NCBI GenBank assembly: GCA_024694365.1
Contig: JAILJX010000072.1
Span: forward strand, 1 to 64,000
Source: Kiritimatiellia bacterium
Lineage (GTDB): Bacteria > Verrucomicrobiota > Kiritimatiellia > RFP12 > UBA1067
Reading direction: 5' to 3'
DNA length: 64,000 nucleotides
Shown: piece by piece, positions 23,531 to 31,430 of the stretch
Numbering within the stretch: the first letter of the stretch is position 1
Layout of the letters: every line of letters begins with the position of its first letter
Program-made: the position numbers and the translations under genes
The notes under the pieces: model-generated
What the model was told of the DNA's origin: nothing
Seen by the model: the letters and a program-made list of their open reading frames with translations, nothing else
The model's database searches: none

Positions 23531-26460
23531 CGGTTCTCTCCTTTCCCTCCGGACGTTTCCCAGTCGAAGACCTGATCCGGAAATTGCGCCGCCACTTCGT
23601 CCTTTGCGGCGAAGAAAGCCTTTTCCATTTCTTTCGCCCCGGACGGCAGCTTCCTCACCGTCGCCATGTAGCTTGTCATCCCCGTGGCGACGCACGCGAC
23701 GAAATACGTCTTCGCCCCCAAGGCGTGCGCAAAGCGGAAGGCGCCGCGTCCGCGGTCGCCGGCCATGACGAGGGAGTCGCCGCGTTCGAGAGCATCGCCG
23801 GCGAAGAAGGCGCTCTCCATGCCTATTCCGGAGATGGGGCGGATCTTCACCTTCGCCCGCTTCGCGTGCTTGAGGTAGAACCTGTTGAACACGGAGGTCC
23901 TCTCGAGATCCGTCCAAGCGTGGAATGTCGCCCTGCACTCCCCGATCGCCGCCAGGGCCTCGACCGTTCCGACGTGCGAAGAGAGGACGAACACGCCGCG
24001 TCCGGATTTTACGTCGGCGAGGAACTCCTCCGCGTCGGGCGAGCCGTCGGTGACGACGCGCGGCAGGTGCCGGCCTTCGGCCATGATCGCCATCTTGTCC
24101 GCCATGGATCTGGCGAACATCACGGTCTTCGCGAGCTTCGGCGAAGCGCGGCGCACGGGCCGCGAGAACAGCCATATGCAAATCCCCGCCGCCGCCGAGA
24201 GCAGATGGAGAACCCTCAGGCCGAACACCGAATATGCGATGTACAGAAGCTCCATCCCCAGAGGCGAAGCGCCATGCTCGCTTCCGCTGGCGGAAGCCGC
24301 CCTGCACCGGACCGCTTCTTGCGTGTGCGCGAGAATCCACGCCGCGGCGAAGGAGACCGGAAGTCCCGTCCCGAGCACGGCGCCGAAGGCCTGCACGACC
24401 GGGAACGAGACGGTCGCGAGAAGGCCGAACCCGACCATGCTCGTCGCAAGGGAGCAGGCGGCGGGCTTGAGCGCGTCAATCCCTCCCGACCTCAGAAAGA
24501 CGGCGTAGTCGAGGCTCATCCCGACGAGAAGGAAGGCGGCCAGGAGGTGGAAGAGGTTGATCTCCACGCCTGCGAACCCGAGGGCCGCGCCGACGGTCGC
24601 CAGCGCCGCCAGGGACGGCGCAAGGACCTTGAAGGCGGCGAGCCTGTAGACCAGAAGGAGCATCGCCAGCAGAACGCCCATGGCGAGAGCGAGGCGCTCC
24701 GACACTTCATGCGTCCATGCTGCGAGCATGCCGGCAAGATGCCTGCGAGGCTGCCAGAACGAAACGCCGTCCGGCAGCGGGCCGCAGGGCCTGTCCGCGA
24801 CCGGGAAGATCAGCGAATCTCCCGCAGTGAACGCGCCGGTCAGGATTTCGGGGACGTCGCTTCCCCAAGGTTTCGGCGGTTCCGGCGCAGCCGGGATTTC
24901 GGCGCCTAGGCTTTCGGCGAGGCGCGGTCCCTGCTCCCTGTAGAGCTTCTCCACGTTTTCGGCGACGGCCTTGCGCTTTGCGAGAGAGGGGAGAAACTTC
25001 GCGAGATGCGCCGTGCCGGGCGCAAGCGCAAGCTTTTCCTCCTTTTCGAGCATTTCGTCGAGAGTCGCGCCGCTTACGATCACCGTCCCGCAGTCCTGTC
25101 CGCCCATGCCGCCCGTCTCGGCGAAAAACCGTTCCGCCTTGGCGAGGTCTTCGGGCGGACGGTAGAGCGCGTCGGGGCTTGTGCCGAACCCGGCCCTGCC
25201 CAGCCCCCATGCAACCGCGGCCGCATATGCCGCAAGGGCGAGCGGCGCCCACGGCTTCAGGGCCGGCTTCGGAGAGATCCGCATCTCCGACGGGCATTTT
25301 GCCTGCGCATCGGGTTCGCCGTCCCTGCGCGGGTACGCGAAGAGCACCGTCAAAAGCGCAGCTGCGAGCGCGAAGGCGAGGAACGTGGCGCTTTGGCGCA
25401 GGACGGGCATGGACGAAAGGGCCAGCGGCAGAAGGCTGAGCTCCGTCGTGGCGAACGAGACGGCGAGGCTTTTTGCGACTTTCGCCCCGGAGCCTTTCTT
25501 CATCATCAGCCAATGAAACGAGTAGTCCACGACGAGCCCCAGGACCGTCGTCCCGAATACGAGTGTCATGAGGTGAAACGACGGGAAGAATGCGACGAGC
25601 GCCAGGGCCCCGGCGAGGGCGGACGTCCCGAGCGAAAGCGCGAGAAGGGGCAGCCATCTTGCCGATCTGAAAGCAAAGACCGAGAGCAGGACTATGAACG
25701 CCAGGGAGGCCGCCGAGAGGAGACCTATCTCTTTTTTGCATTTTCGCGCCGCTCTGGCGGTATGCATGGGGATGCCGCCCGCCGTGACGGATACGCCGCC
25801 GCCTTGGGCCTCGGCAATGGCCGAGGCCAGGCGGTCGGCGAAGGCGATCGTCCTGTCGGTGTCGCGGGCGGTCTCCGCCGCAAGCTCCACGGCGACGAGA
25901 ATGCTGGTCGTGCCGTTGCGCTCCGCCATCAAGACGCCGTCGCGCCTTTTCCACTCCCCGTGGGACGCTTCGTCCAGAGACCTGACGAATCCCTCGGCGA
26001 GGCCGAACGGGTCGTCTTTCTGGCTTATGAGCCTGGCCGGGGACGAATAAAGGCTTTTTATGTGCCGTCTCGCGATCTTGGCGCGGCCTTCTTCCGTCTG
26101 CAGAAGCTTTTGCGCATCTTCGGACGCGAGCCCCGCGCTGTTCGCGGCGATGAAGTCGAGAGCGTTCGTGAAGCTTTCGTCGGTCCTGAATCTTACGTTC
26201 TTCACCCCGTCGGCGGCGGCCATGGCGCCGGCGAACCGTTCCGCGGCCTGCAGCGCTTCCCTGCCGTCCTTCGACGAGACTGCGACAGGCACCATGTTCG
26301 CCGGCTTTTCCCTTGCCGCTTTCGGGATTTCCCCCGCCGCATCTCCGGCAAGCCCGTCGAGCGCCGTCGCGATCTCCGGCGGATTGCGGAGGCACAAGGA
26401 CGCAAGCGCGAGCGCCAAGGCGCACGGCAGGGCGACGGCGAATGCGGCCCTTGCGTTCAC
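23527..26460 (-). CDS. MMPL/RND exporter fused to an LpxL-like acyltransferase
   Basis: 977-residue inner membrane protein. Two MMPL halves are visible: membrane helices at about 250-390 (including FGTTVLGLVVDYSFHWLMM) and about 640-790 (LLVGMSLDYAVFLRSG), each after a large periplasmic loop; the GxxxDY pattern is the MMPL proton-path motif. The last 190 residues are a lysophospholipid/lipid A-type acyltransferase with SSHVGTVEA, an H-x4-E catalytic motif at His829-Glu834. It should move an acyl product across the membrane and/or attach it to a lipid. The start is a GTG inside the stop of the LolA-like gene. In described clusters these are usually separate proteins. Confidence 0.85.
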   Translation of the reverse strand: MNARAAFAVALPCALALALASLCLRNPPEIATALDGLAGDAAGEIPKAAREKPANMVPVAVSSKDGREALQAAERFAGAMAAADGVKNVRFRTDESFTNALDFIAANSAGLASEDAQKLLQTEEGRAKIARRHIKSLYSSPARLISQKDDPFGLAEGFVRSLDEASHGEWKRRDGVLMAERNGTTSILVAVELAAETARDTDRTIAFADRLASAIAEAQGGGVSVTAGGIPMHTARAARKCKKEIGLLSAASLAFIVLLSVFAFRSARWLPLLALSLGTSALAGALALVAFFPSFHLMTLVFGTTVLGLVVDYSFHWLMMKKGSGAKVAKSLAVSFATTELSLLPLALSSMPVLRQSATFLAFALAAALLTVLFAYPRRDGEPDAQAKCPSEMRISPKPALKPWAPLALAAYAAAVAWGLGRAGFGTSPDALYRPPEDLAKAERFFAETGGMGGQDCGTVIVSGATLDEMLEKEEKLALAPGTAHLAKFLPSLAKRKAVAENVEKLYREQGPRLAESLGAEIPAAPEPPKPWGSDVPEILTGAFTAGDSLIFPVADRPCGPLPDGVSFWQPRRHLAGMLAAWTHEVSERLALAMGVLLAMLLLVYRLAAFKVLAPSLAALATVGAALGFAGVEINLFHLLAAFLLVGMSLDYAVFLRSGGIDALKPAACSLATSMVGFGLLATVSFPVVQAFGAVLGTGLPVSFAAAWILAHTQEAVRCRAASASGSEHGASPLGMELLYIAYSVFGLRVLHLLSAAAGICIWLFSRPVRRASPKLAKTVMFARSMADKMAIMAEGRHLPRVVTDGSPDAEEFLADVKSGRGVFVLSSHVGTVEALAAIGECRATFHAWTDLERTSVFNRFYLKHAKRAKVKIRPISGIGMESAFFAGDALERGDSLVMAGDRGRGAFRFAHALGAKTYFVACVATGMTSYMATVRKLPSGAKEMEKAFFAAKDEVAAQFPDQVFDWETSGGKGENR

Positions 26461-27026
26461 CTTTTCTTTTCCTTGAAGGTGATTTCGGATTTTCCTCCGT
26501 CAGGAGATTCAAGCAAGACCTTTTCGAGCGTCCTGTCTCCCGTCAGCTCGGCCTTCGCCACCAGCTTCTTCACGGCTCCCGATCCGGGGAGGAGGGTTAT
26601 TTTCCATTTTCCGTCTTCGAGAAAGCGGACTTCCGCGTCGAAAAGCCCTTCGAACGCCTTGGGATCGCCGGCCAGGAAGGCATCGGTCTCCTTCCTGATC
26701 TCTTCGTAATGCGGGAGCTCCGAAAGCTTCTTCACCGTCGTGCCCTCGTCTTCGTCCTCGAAGACCATTTCGCCGGCGTTCATGGAGATGGTCCTGGAGA
26801 AAGGTTTGAGGATCTTCCACACTATCCCTTCGCCGGCGGTGCAGACGACTTCGCCTTCCGTCACGAGGGTCTTTTTTGCGTCGGGGAGGGTCCGCTCCAT
26901 CCTCCATGACGCGCTCGAGCCAAGCGATCTTCTGAGCGCCGATTCGCATGTAGAGGGCAAAACCAGCGCGCAGGCGCTCCACGCCAGAGACGCCGAAACC
27001 GCGAAAGAGATGAGCTTCTTCATCAT
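26457..27026 (-). CDS. LolA-like outer-membrane lipoprotein carrier of the polyene-like operon
   Basis: 189-residue exported protein: signal peptide MMKKLISFAVSASLAWSACA, then a LolA-like half-barrel (SSASWRMERTLPDAKKTLVTEG, GIVWKILKPFSRTISMN, and a late GDRTLEKVLLESPDGG). Aryl polyene clusters carry a LolA-like gene thought to escort the lipid-like product to the outer membrane. Two ATG codons (27026 and 27023) overlap the ligase stop. Confidence 0.78.
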   Translation of the reverse strand: MMKKLISFAVSASLAWSACALVLPSTCESALRRSLGSSASWRMERTLPDAKKTLVTEGEVVCTAGEGIVWKILKPFSRTISMNAGEMVFEDEDEGTTVKKLSELPHYEEIRKETDAFLAGDPKAFEGLFDAEVRFLEDGKWKITLLPGSGAVKKLVAKAELTGDRTLEKVLLESPDGGKSEITFKEKKR

Positions 27027-28342
27027 ATTCCGTTCCTTTCTGCCGCGCCGGAGGCGCATATGCCGTTCGGGCCTGTCAGCGAAAAAGAGAAGCATCCTTG
27101 CGCTTTGCGCGAGACCGACAGCAGGAGCTTTTCGCGTGGCGTCGCGATTTTCTGGAATTTCAGCCTGCGGTATGCCGCGGCGTCCGGGAAATCCGCGAAC
27201 GCCTGTTTGGCGAAGTGGTGCAGGAAGTAGAGCTGGGCCACACCTGGGAGGATCGGCATCTGCGGAAAGTGCCCGCTGAAGCATTCGCAGTCCGGCGGGA
27301 AGGCAATGGTCGCTTCGAGGGTGGACGTGTCGGCCCGCCACGACAGGACCGCCGGCTCCTTGCACCATGCAGCCAAAGCCGCTTTCGCGTCCCTGGATGT
27401 GAGCTTGCCCCGTTCGTCCGACGGCAGGGCTCTGACGAACCGCATGCGTCTGGGGAACGCCGTGCGTCCGGTCTTTCCGATCAGTTCGCGCCTGAGAAGC
27501 GCGGCGAGCGATGAGTGGGTCTGTTCCGCAAGGGCATTCATCCCGTCCGCCGAAAGTACGGCGAGCGCGCCGATCCTGGCGACGTCGCCGTCCATCGCCT
27601 CCGCCCTGCACCGCGAGACGAAAGGATGGGATTCGAAGGCCTGCTCTATGGCCGGCAGCGACACGAATTCCTCAAGAATCTTCACCATGCGGTCCGTGCG
27701 GCCCAGAAGCCTGAAGCGCCGCTTGGAGGCGAAGGACACCGCGTCGGACATCTCCAGCCTTTCCCGCATGGCGTGCGGCGATGCTATTTCAAGCCTTCCG
27801 CCTTCGCCTTCCCTGCCCTCGACGCCGGGGAACATATTCCACAGTTCTCCGTCTTGCGCGCGCGATCTGTAGGCGACGGTCCCCGCCTCGGTTGATCCGA
27901 ATATCTCGAGCGGGGAGACGCCGAACGTCTCCAGCGCCGCGTTAGAAGTCTCTTCGCGAAGGAGGCTGCCCGACGTCACGATCGCCTTCACCGCGCCTTT
28001 CAGCGCCCTGGCGTCGGGCATGTCGACGAGCTTTTCCAGGAACGATGGCGTGGTGACCAGGACAAAACGGCCGTATTTGCCTTTGCATGCGGAGAGCTGT
28101 TCGCACGAGATCGCGGTCTCCGGCTCCACGGGAGACCCCGCTTCTTCCGGAGCCCGTACGCGCCATAGCGCACCATACATGTGATCGGCCGGCACGGACG
28201 CCACGATAGGCGTCCGTTCCGCCCATATCTGCGGAAACGCCGCCACCAGCGCCTTTGCGTCCGCCCTCAGGGACTTTTCGGTGCGGGATACGGTTTTCGC
28301 CGCGCCGGACGAGCCGGAGGTCGAGAATGCGACTTCATCCAT
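27023..28342 (-). CDS. AMP-dependent ligase fused to a FabZ-like hotdog dehydratase
   Basis: 439 residues in two parts. The first 330 are an acyl/aryl-AMP ligase: FSTSGSSGAAKT (A3 loop) at residues 6-17, FGSTEAGTVAYR (A5), LGRTDRMVKI (A8) and PSDERGKLT (A10 Lys). The remainder is a hotdog dehydratase with FSGHFPQMPILPGVAQ (His358). The ligase starts right at the A3 loop and so lacks the N-terminal region of ordinary ligases. In aryl polyene clusters the ligase loads the starter acid on the carrier protein, and the dehydratase makes double bonds. It overlaps COG4648 by 8 bases. Confidence 0.83.
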   Translation of the reverse strand: MDEVAFSTSGSSGAAKTVSRTEKSLRADAKALVAAFPQIWAERTPIVASVPADHMYGALWRVRAPEEAGSPVEPETAISCEQLSACKGKYGRFVLVTTPSFLEKLVDMPDARALKGAVKAIVTSGSLLREETSNAALETFGVSPLEIFGSTEAGTVAYRSRAQDGELWNMFPGVEGREGEGGRLEIASPHAMRERLEMSDAVSFASKRRFRLLGRTDRMVKILEEFVSLPAIEQAFESHPFVSRCRAEAMDGDVARIGALAVLSADGMNALAEQTHSSLAALLRRELIGKTGRTAFPRRMRFVRALPSDERGKLTSRDAKAALAAWCKEPAVLSWRADTSTLEATIAFPPDCECFSGHFPQMPILPGVAQLYFLHHFAKQAFADFPDAAAYRRLKFQKIATPREKLLLSVSRKAQGCFSFSLTGPNGICASGAAERNGI

Positions 28343-28721
28343 GGCGAAATCTCCTCCTGTACAGCCATTCCCCCAGGAAAAGCGCGCCCATCATCGCGTA
28401 GGACAGCAGTCCGTTGTAGAACACCCATGTTTCGCGCGATGCGAAGACCGTCGCGACGGTGACGGCGAGATGGACGGCGAGGAACGCGGTCCACACCCTC
28501 GTCACGTTTCTGCAGTATGCGATCCCCCTCGCATCCAGCTCGGCTCCGGAGCGCCGTGCGAAGATCTCGGCGACGGGCGTCCTGAAAAGCGAGAACGAGA
28601 AAACGGCGAGGGCGACGGCGACCATGATGGCCGGATACAGCCTGAACCATACCTTCGCCTTGAGGAGGTATATCGCCCATACGATCCCGAGCGAAAGCGC
28701 GATTCGCAGAACGGATTTCAT
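28335..28721 (-). CDS. COG4648-type membrane protein of the polyene-like operon
   Basis: 128 residues with about four membrane helices (SVLRIALSLGIVWAIYLL, YPAIMVAVALAVFSFSLF, VWTAFLAVHLAVTVATVF and FYNGLLSYAMMGALFLGEWL). The RNVTRVWTAF and YRRRFR features fit the COG4648 family found in aryl polyene and related clusters. Its role there is not established. It starts 4 bases inside the carrier protein gene. Confidence 0.75.
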   Translation of the reverse strand: MKSVLRIALSLGIVWAIYLLKAKVWFRLYPAIMVAVALAVFSFSLFRTPVAEIFARRSGAELDARGIAYCRNVTRVWTAFLAVHLAVTVATVFASRETWVFYNGLLSYAMMGALFLGEWLYRRRFRHG

Positions 28722-28975
28722 TTTCCCTGGCTTGCGGAGAGGGATGCTATGACATCGGCGACGTCTCCGAGCGTGCGTATCGATTTGAAATCCTCGGCCT
28801 TGACCTTCAGGCCCGTCTGCCGCTGCAGGCGCACCACCAAGTCCACCGCATCGATAGAATCGAGGTCAAGATCCTCGTAAAGCCTCGCGTCGGGCGCGAG
28901 GGAAGCCCTGTCGCATTCGAATTCGGCGACCAGCACCTCCCTTATGGCGTCAAGGACCTCTTCTTTCGTTCCCAT
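28718..28975 (-). CDS. Acyl carrier protein 2 of the polyene-like operon
   Basis: 85-residue acyl carrier protein with the phosphopantetheine serine in LDLDSIDAVDLVVRLQ. The fold pattern (MGTKEEVLDAIREVLVAEF start) is normal. It lies 3 bases after carrier protein 1. Described clusters also carry two such proteins. Confidence 0.9.
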   Translation of the reverse strand: MGTKEEVLDAIREVLVAEFECDRASLAPDARLYEDLDLDSIDAVDLVVRLQRQTGLKVKAEDFKSIRTLGDVADVIASLSASQGK

Positions 28976-28978
28976 GCT

Positions 28979-29257
28979 TCAGTCCTCCAGTTCGATGCCT
29001 GCGTTCGCGGCGATGAACGAAGCGAGCGATGCGACAGAGCGGAAATGCTCCCTGTTTTCGTCCGAGTTCGCCTTGAACTTTACGTTGTATCTTTTCCGCA
29101 GCGCCGCGCCGATCTCCAGCGCGTCGATCGAATCCAACCCCACGCCCTCGCCGAAAAGCGGGGCGTCGGAGGGTATGTCGGCAGCCGTGAGGCCGTCGGC
29201 CTCCACGGATGATATGATGGTTTCGCGTATCTGATTTTCCAGTTCGGTTCTTTTCAT
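28979..29257 (-). CDS. Acyl carrier protein 1 of the polyene-like operon
   Basis: 92-residue acyl carrier protein with the serine in GVGLDSIDALEIGAALRKRY. The ATG at 29257 coincides with the expected transcription start of the promoter at 29264-29269, so the operon mRNA should be leaderless; an upstream in-frame extension would run through the promoter. First gene of the operon. Confidence 0.88.
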   Translation of the reverse strand: MKRTELENQIRETIISSVEADGLTAADIPSDAPLFGEGVGLDSIDALEIGAALRKRYNVKFKANSDENREHFRSVASLASFIAANAGIELED

Positions 29258-29263
29258 CTTTAT

Positions 29264-29273
29264 ATTATACCAA
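29264..29273 (-). promoter_or_regulatory. Promoter of the polyene-like operon, leaderless type
   Basis: On the minus strand, TTTGGTATAATATAAAG with TATAAT from 29269 to 29264. The expected start is at about 29257, the A of the first ATG. No -35 is recognisable. Confidence 0.75.
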
Positions 29274-29362
29274 ATCCGCGGGCCTGCATGTGGCTTAATC
29301 GCACGGCCGGCCGTCCTGCGCGGATGCATGCGCGGCGCATGACAAATCGCGCGCCACCCCCC

Positions 29363-29392
29363 TTGCGCAATGCGGGGTAAAAAGTGTATAAT
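29363..29392 (+). promoter_or_regulatory. pcnB operon promoter, leaderless type
   Basis: TTGCGC at 29363-29368, an 18-base spacer and GTGTATAAT with TATAAT at 29387-29392. The expected start is near 29399, two bases before the ATG at 29401. The 90 bases between it and the divergent promoter hold a GC-rich palindromic stretch (CGGCCGGCCG near 29311) with no gene. Confidence 0.7.
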
Positions 29393-29400
29393 ACCTACCC

Positions 29401-30600
29401 ATGTTCGGGTTTCTGAAAAGGAAAAAGAATGTCCCGGTCGTCTACAGGCGGCCGGAGCATTGCATTTCCAGGAAAAACATCGATCAGGACGCGCTGAAGG
29501 TCCTCTATCGCCTGTCCGCCCTCGGATATACCGCGTACCTTGTCGGCGGGGGGGTGAGGGACTTGCTGATGGGAAGGACGCCGAAAGATTTCGATGTCGG
29601 GACCTCTGCGAAGCCGAACGAGGTGAAAAGGGCGTTCCGCAACTGTTTCCTCGTCGGGCGGCGGTTCCGCCTGGCCCACGTAAGGTTCGGCGACAAGGTC
29701 ATAGAGACGGCGACGTTCAGGCGCGAGTCGCAGACGGTCGGGGAGATAATAGAGCATGCATCGGAGGGGCCTCTCGAAGACAACACGTTCGGCACGCCCG
29801 AGACGGACGCGTACAGGCGGGACTTTACGGTCAACGGGCTTTTCTACGACATAAAGGATTTTTCGGTCATCGACTGGGTCGGCGGGATGAAGGACATAGA
29901 AAAACGCACGATCCGCGCGATAGGCGATCCCGACATACGCTTTCAGGAGGATCCTGTCAGGATGATGCGCGCGATAAAGTTCTCCGCGAGGCTCGGCTTC
30001 ACGATAGAGCGGAGAACAGCAGCGGCCATGAAGCGCCATCACGCATGCATACTGTCGGCGTCGGTCCCGCGCGTGTGCGAGGAGGTGTTCCGCCTTTTCA
30101 CGTACGGGCACAGCGAGGAGGCGTTTCGCCAGATGTGGTCGTGCGGGATGCTCGGCGACCTTCTTCCGGAACTTGCGAAGTCGATAGACCGCACCGGAGG
30201 GCGGAAGAGCCCGGCGTGGAGATATCTTGCGACCCTCGACAGATACGAGACAATGATGGCGGAGCGCGGATTTGAGGTCGCCAACGGGCTGCGGGCCGCC
30301 GTGCTCATGACGGTGATGTTCCGCGAATGCTCCAAAGACGGCGCGGGGCGGCGCGTGATGCAGACGATGATGGATGCGCTCAAGATGCCGAAGTCCGTGT
30401 ATTTCCTCGCGGTTCTCCTCATGGAGAGCGGTCGCCGTTTTGCGCAGCTTCCCGCCAAGGGGAAGAGCCGTTTCATCTACAACCGCGATTTTCTGGACGC
30501 CCTCGACTACAACAGGATCGTCGCAAGGGCCGAAGGGACGGACGAAAGCGTCATCGACGCATGGGCGAATCTATACGAAGAGAAAGGAAACAAACAATGA
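29401..30600 (+). CDS. pcnB: Poly(A) polymerase I-like / tRNA nucleotidyltransferase
   Basis: Class II nucleotidyltransferase of the PcnB type. The 399 residues start with the PcnB-style ISRKNIDQDALKVLYRL, then the active site GYTAYLVGGGVRDLL and PKDFDVGTSA, followed by IETATFR, RRDFTVNGLFYD and DPVRMMRAIKFSARLGF. A role in RNA 3' polyadenylation or CCA repair cannot be separated by sequence alone; the GTSA after DFDV favours the poly(A) group. The start lies at the expected transcription start. Its stop overlaps the next start (ATGA). Confidence 0.88.
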   Translation: MFGFLKRKKNVPVVYRRPEHCISRKNIDQDALKVLYRLSALGYTAYLVGGGVRDLLMGRTPKDFDVGTSAKPNEVKRAFRNCFLVGRRFRLAHVRFGDKVIETATFRRESQTVGEIIEHASEGPLEDNTFGTPETDAYRRDFTVNGLFYDIKDFSVIDWVGGMKDIEKRTIRAIGDPDIRFQEDPVRMMRAIKFSARLGFTIERRTAAAMKRHHACILSASVPRVCEEVFRLFTYGHSEEAFRQMWSCGMLGDLLPELAKSIDRTGGRKSPAWRYLATLDRYETMMAERGFEVANGLRAAVLMTVMFRECSKDGAGRRVMQTMMDALKMPKSVYFLAVLLMESGRRFAQLPAKGKSRFIYNRDFLDALDYNRIVARAEGTDESVIDAWANLYEEKGNKQ

Positions 30601-31430
30601 AGGTACCTGAAGAACTCCTCCCCGTAGTCGAATGGTGGGAGCGGAACGGCAAGCGCGCGATGCTGGTCGGCGGAGTCGTCGCCGTCGTTGCCATCGTAGG
30701 CTTCTCATGGTCGGCCCGCCGCGCGCGAAACCGCGCAGCCGCGGCGCAGGCTACGTTCACCGCAGCCGAAAGCCTGCTGGATGTCCGCGTCGGGGCCGAC
30801 GGCGACGGCAGCAAGGAGGCGGCGGTCGCGAAAATACGCGAAACGGCAGGCGGTTCGTCCTCCACGCCGCTTCAGAAGCTGATGCTGGCGGATGCTCTCG
30901 TTTCAAGCGGCAAGGCCGAAGAGCTCGCATCTGCGCGCGGAATCCTGGAGGAGCTCGCCGCCGAAGGCGATTCGCTCCCCGTGATTTGCCGCGATCTGCC
31001 CGCTTTCAAGCTTTGCGTCGTGCTCGAATCCGAGAAGAAGTTCGACGAAGCGCGCAAGGCGTACGAGGATTTTGCAGGCAAAAATCAGAAGAGCGTCAAT
31101 GCTCTCGAGGCCAAGCTCGGCGTCGCAAGATGTTTGGCGCAGTCCGGCAAGAAAGATGAAGCCGTGGACTATCTTGAATCGCTGGATGGGCTCTCGGATG
31201 GAGAGAAGAACCTCGTCGAGTCGACAGTGTCGCTCGTGAAGCGCTGGGTTCCGGCAAATCAGCGCATAATCGGAGAAAAGCCCGTCTCCGAAACTCCCGC
31301 CGCGCCGGATGTCGCCCCTGCTGCTCCCGCCGCGCCGGAGGTAGCCCCTGCGGCCCCCGCCGCGCCGGATGTCGCCCCTGCGGCTCCCGTCGCTCCGGAT
31401 GTCGCCCCCGAATCGGTTAAGGCCGAATGA
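30597..31430 (+). CDS. TPR-type membrane-anchored protein (YfgM-like)
   Basis: 277 residues: a short cytoplasmic start, one membrane helix at about 20-40 (AMLVGGVVAVVAIVGFSW), a helical repeat region (PLQKLMLADALVSSGKAEEL, KFDEARKAYEDFAGKNQKSV, LGVARCLAQSGKKDEAVDYL) like YfgM/TPR_21 proteins, and a Pro/Ala tail of three 10-residue repeats (AAPDVAPAAP). A chaperone-like role outside the membrane is possible. It starts in the pcnB stop and ends in the mlaE start. Confidence 0.65.
   Translation: MKVPEELLPVVEWWERNGKRAMLVGGVVAVVAIVGFSWSARRARNRAAAAQATFTAAESLLDVRVGADGDGSKEAAVAKIRETAGGSSSTPLQKLMLADALVSSGKAEELASARGILEELAAEGDSLPVICRDLPAFKLCVVLESEKKFDEARKAYEDFAGKNQKSVNALEAKLGVARCLAQSGKKDEAVDYLESLDGLSDGEKNLVESTVSLVKRWVPANQRIIGEKPVSETPAAPDVAPAAPAAPEVAPAAPAAPDVAPAAPVAPDVAPESVKAE
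31302..31410 (+). repeat. 30-bp tandem repeat coding for AAPDVAPAAP
   Basis: Three copies at 31302-31331, 31332-31361 and 31362-31391 plus a partial copy to 31410. The copies differ at a few bases. Length variation between strains would be expected. Confidence 0.85.

Noticed and set aside
22436-24340. Ketosynthase extended to a 634-residue protein
   Set aside because: The extra N-terminus lies inside the exporter gene in another frame; the ATG at 23530 overlapping the exporter stop fits the ketosynthase fold.
29274-29362. Small gene or RNA in the divergent gap between the polyene-like operon and pcnB
   Set aside because: Only GC-rich palindromic fragments (CGGCCGGCCG, GCGCGGATGCATGCGC); no start with a ribosome binding site and no stable RNA fold I can defend.
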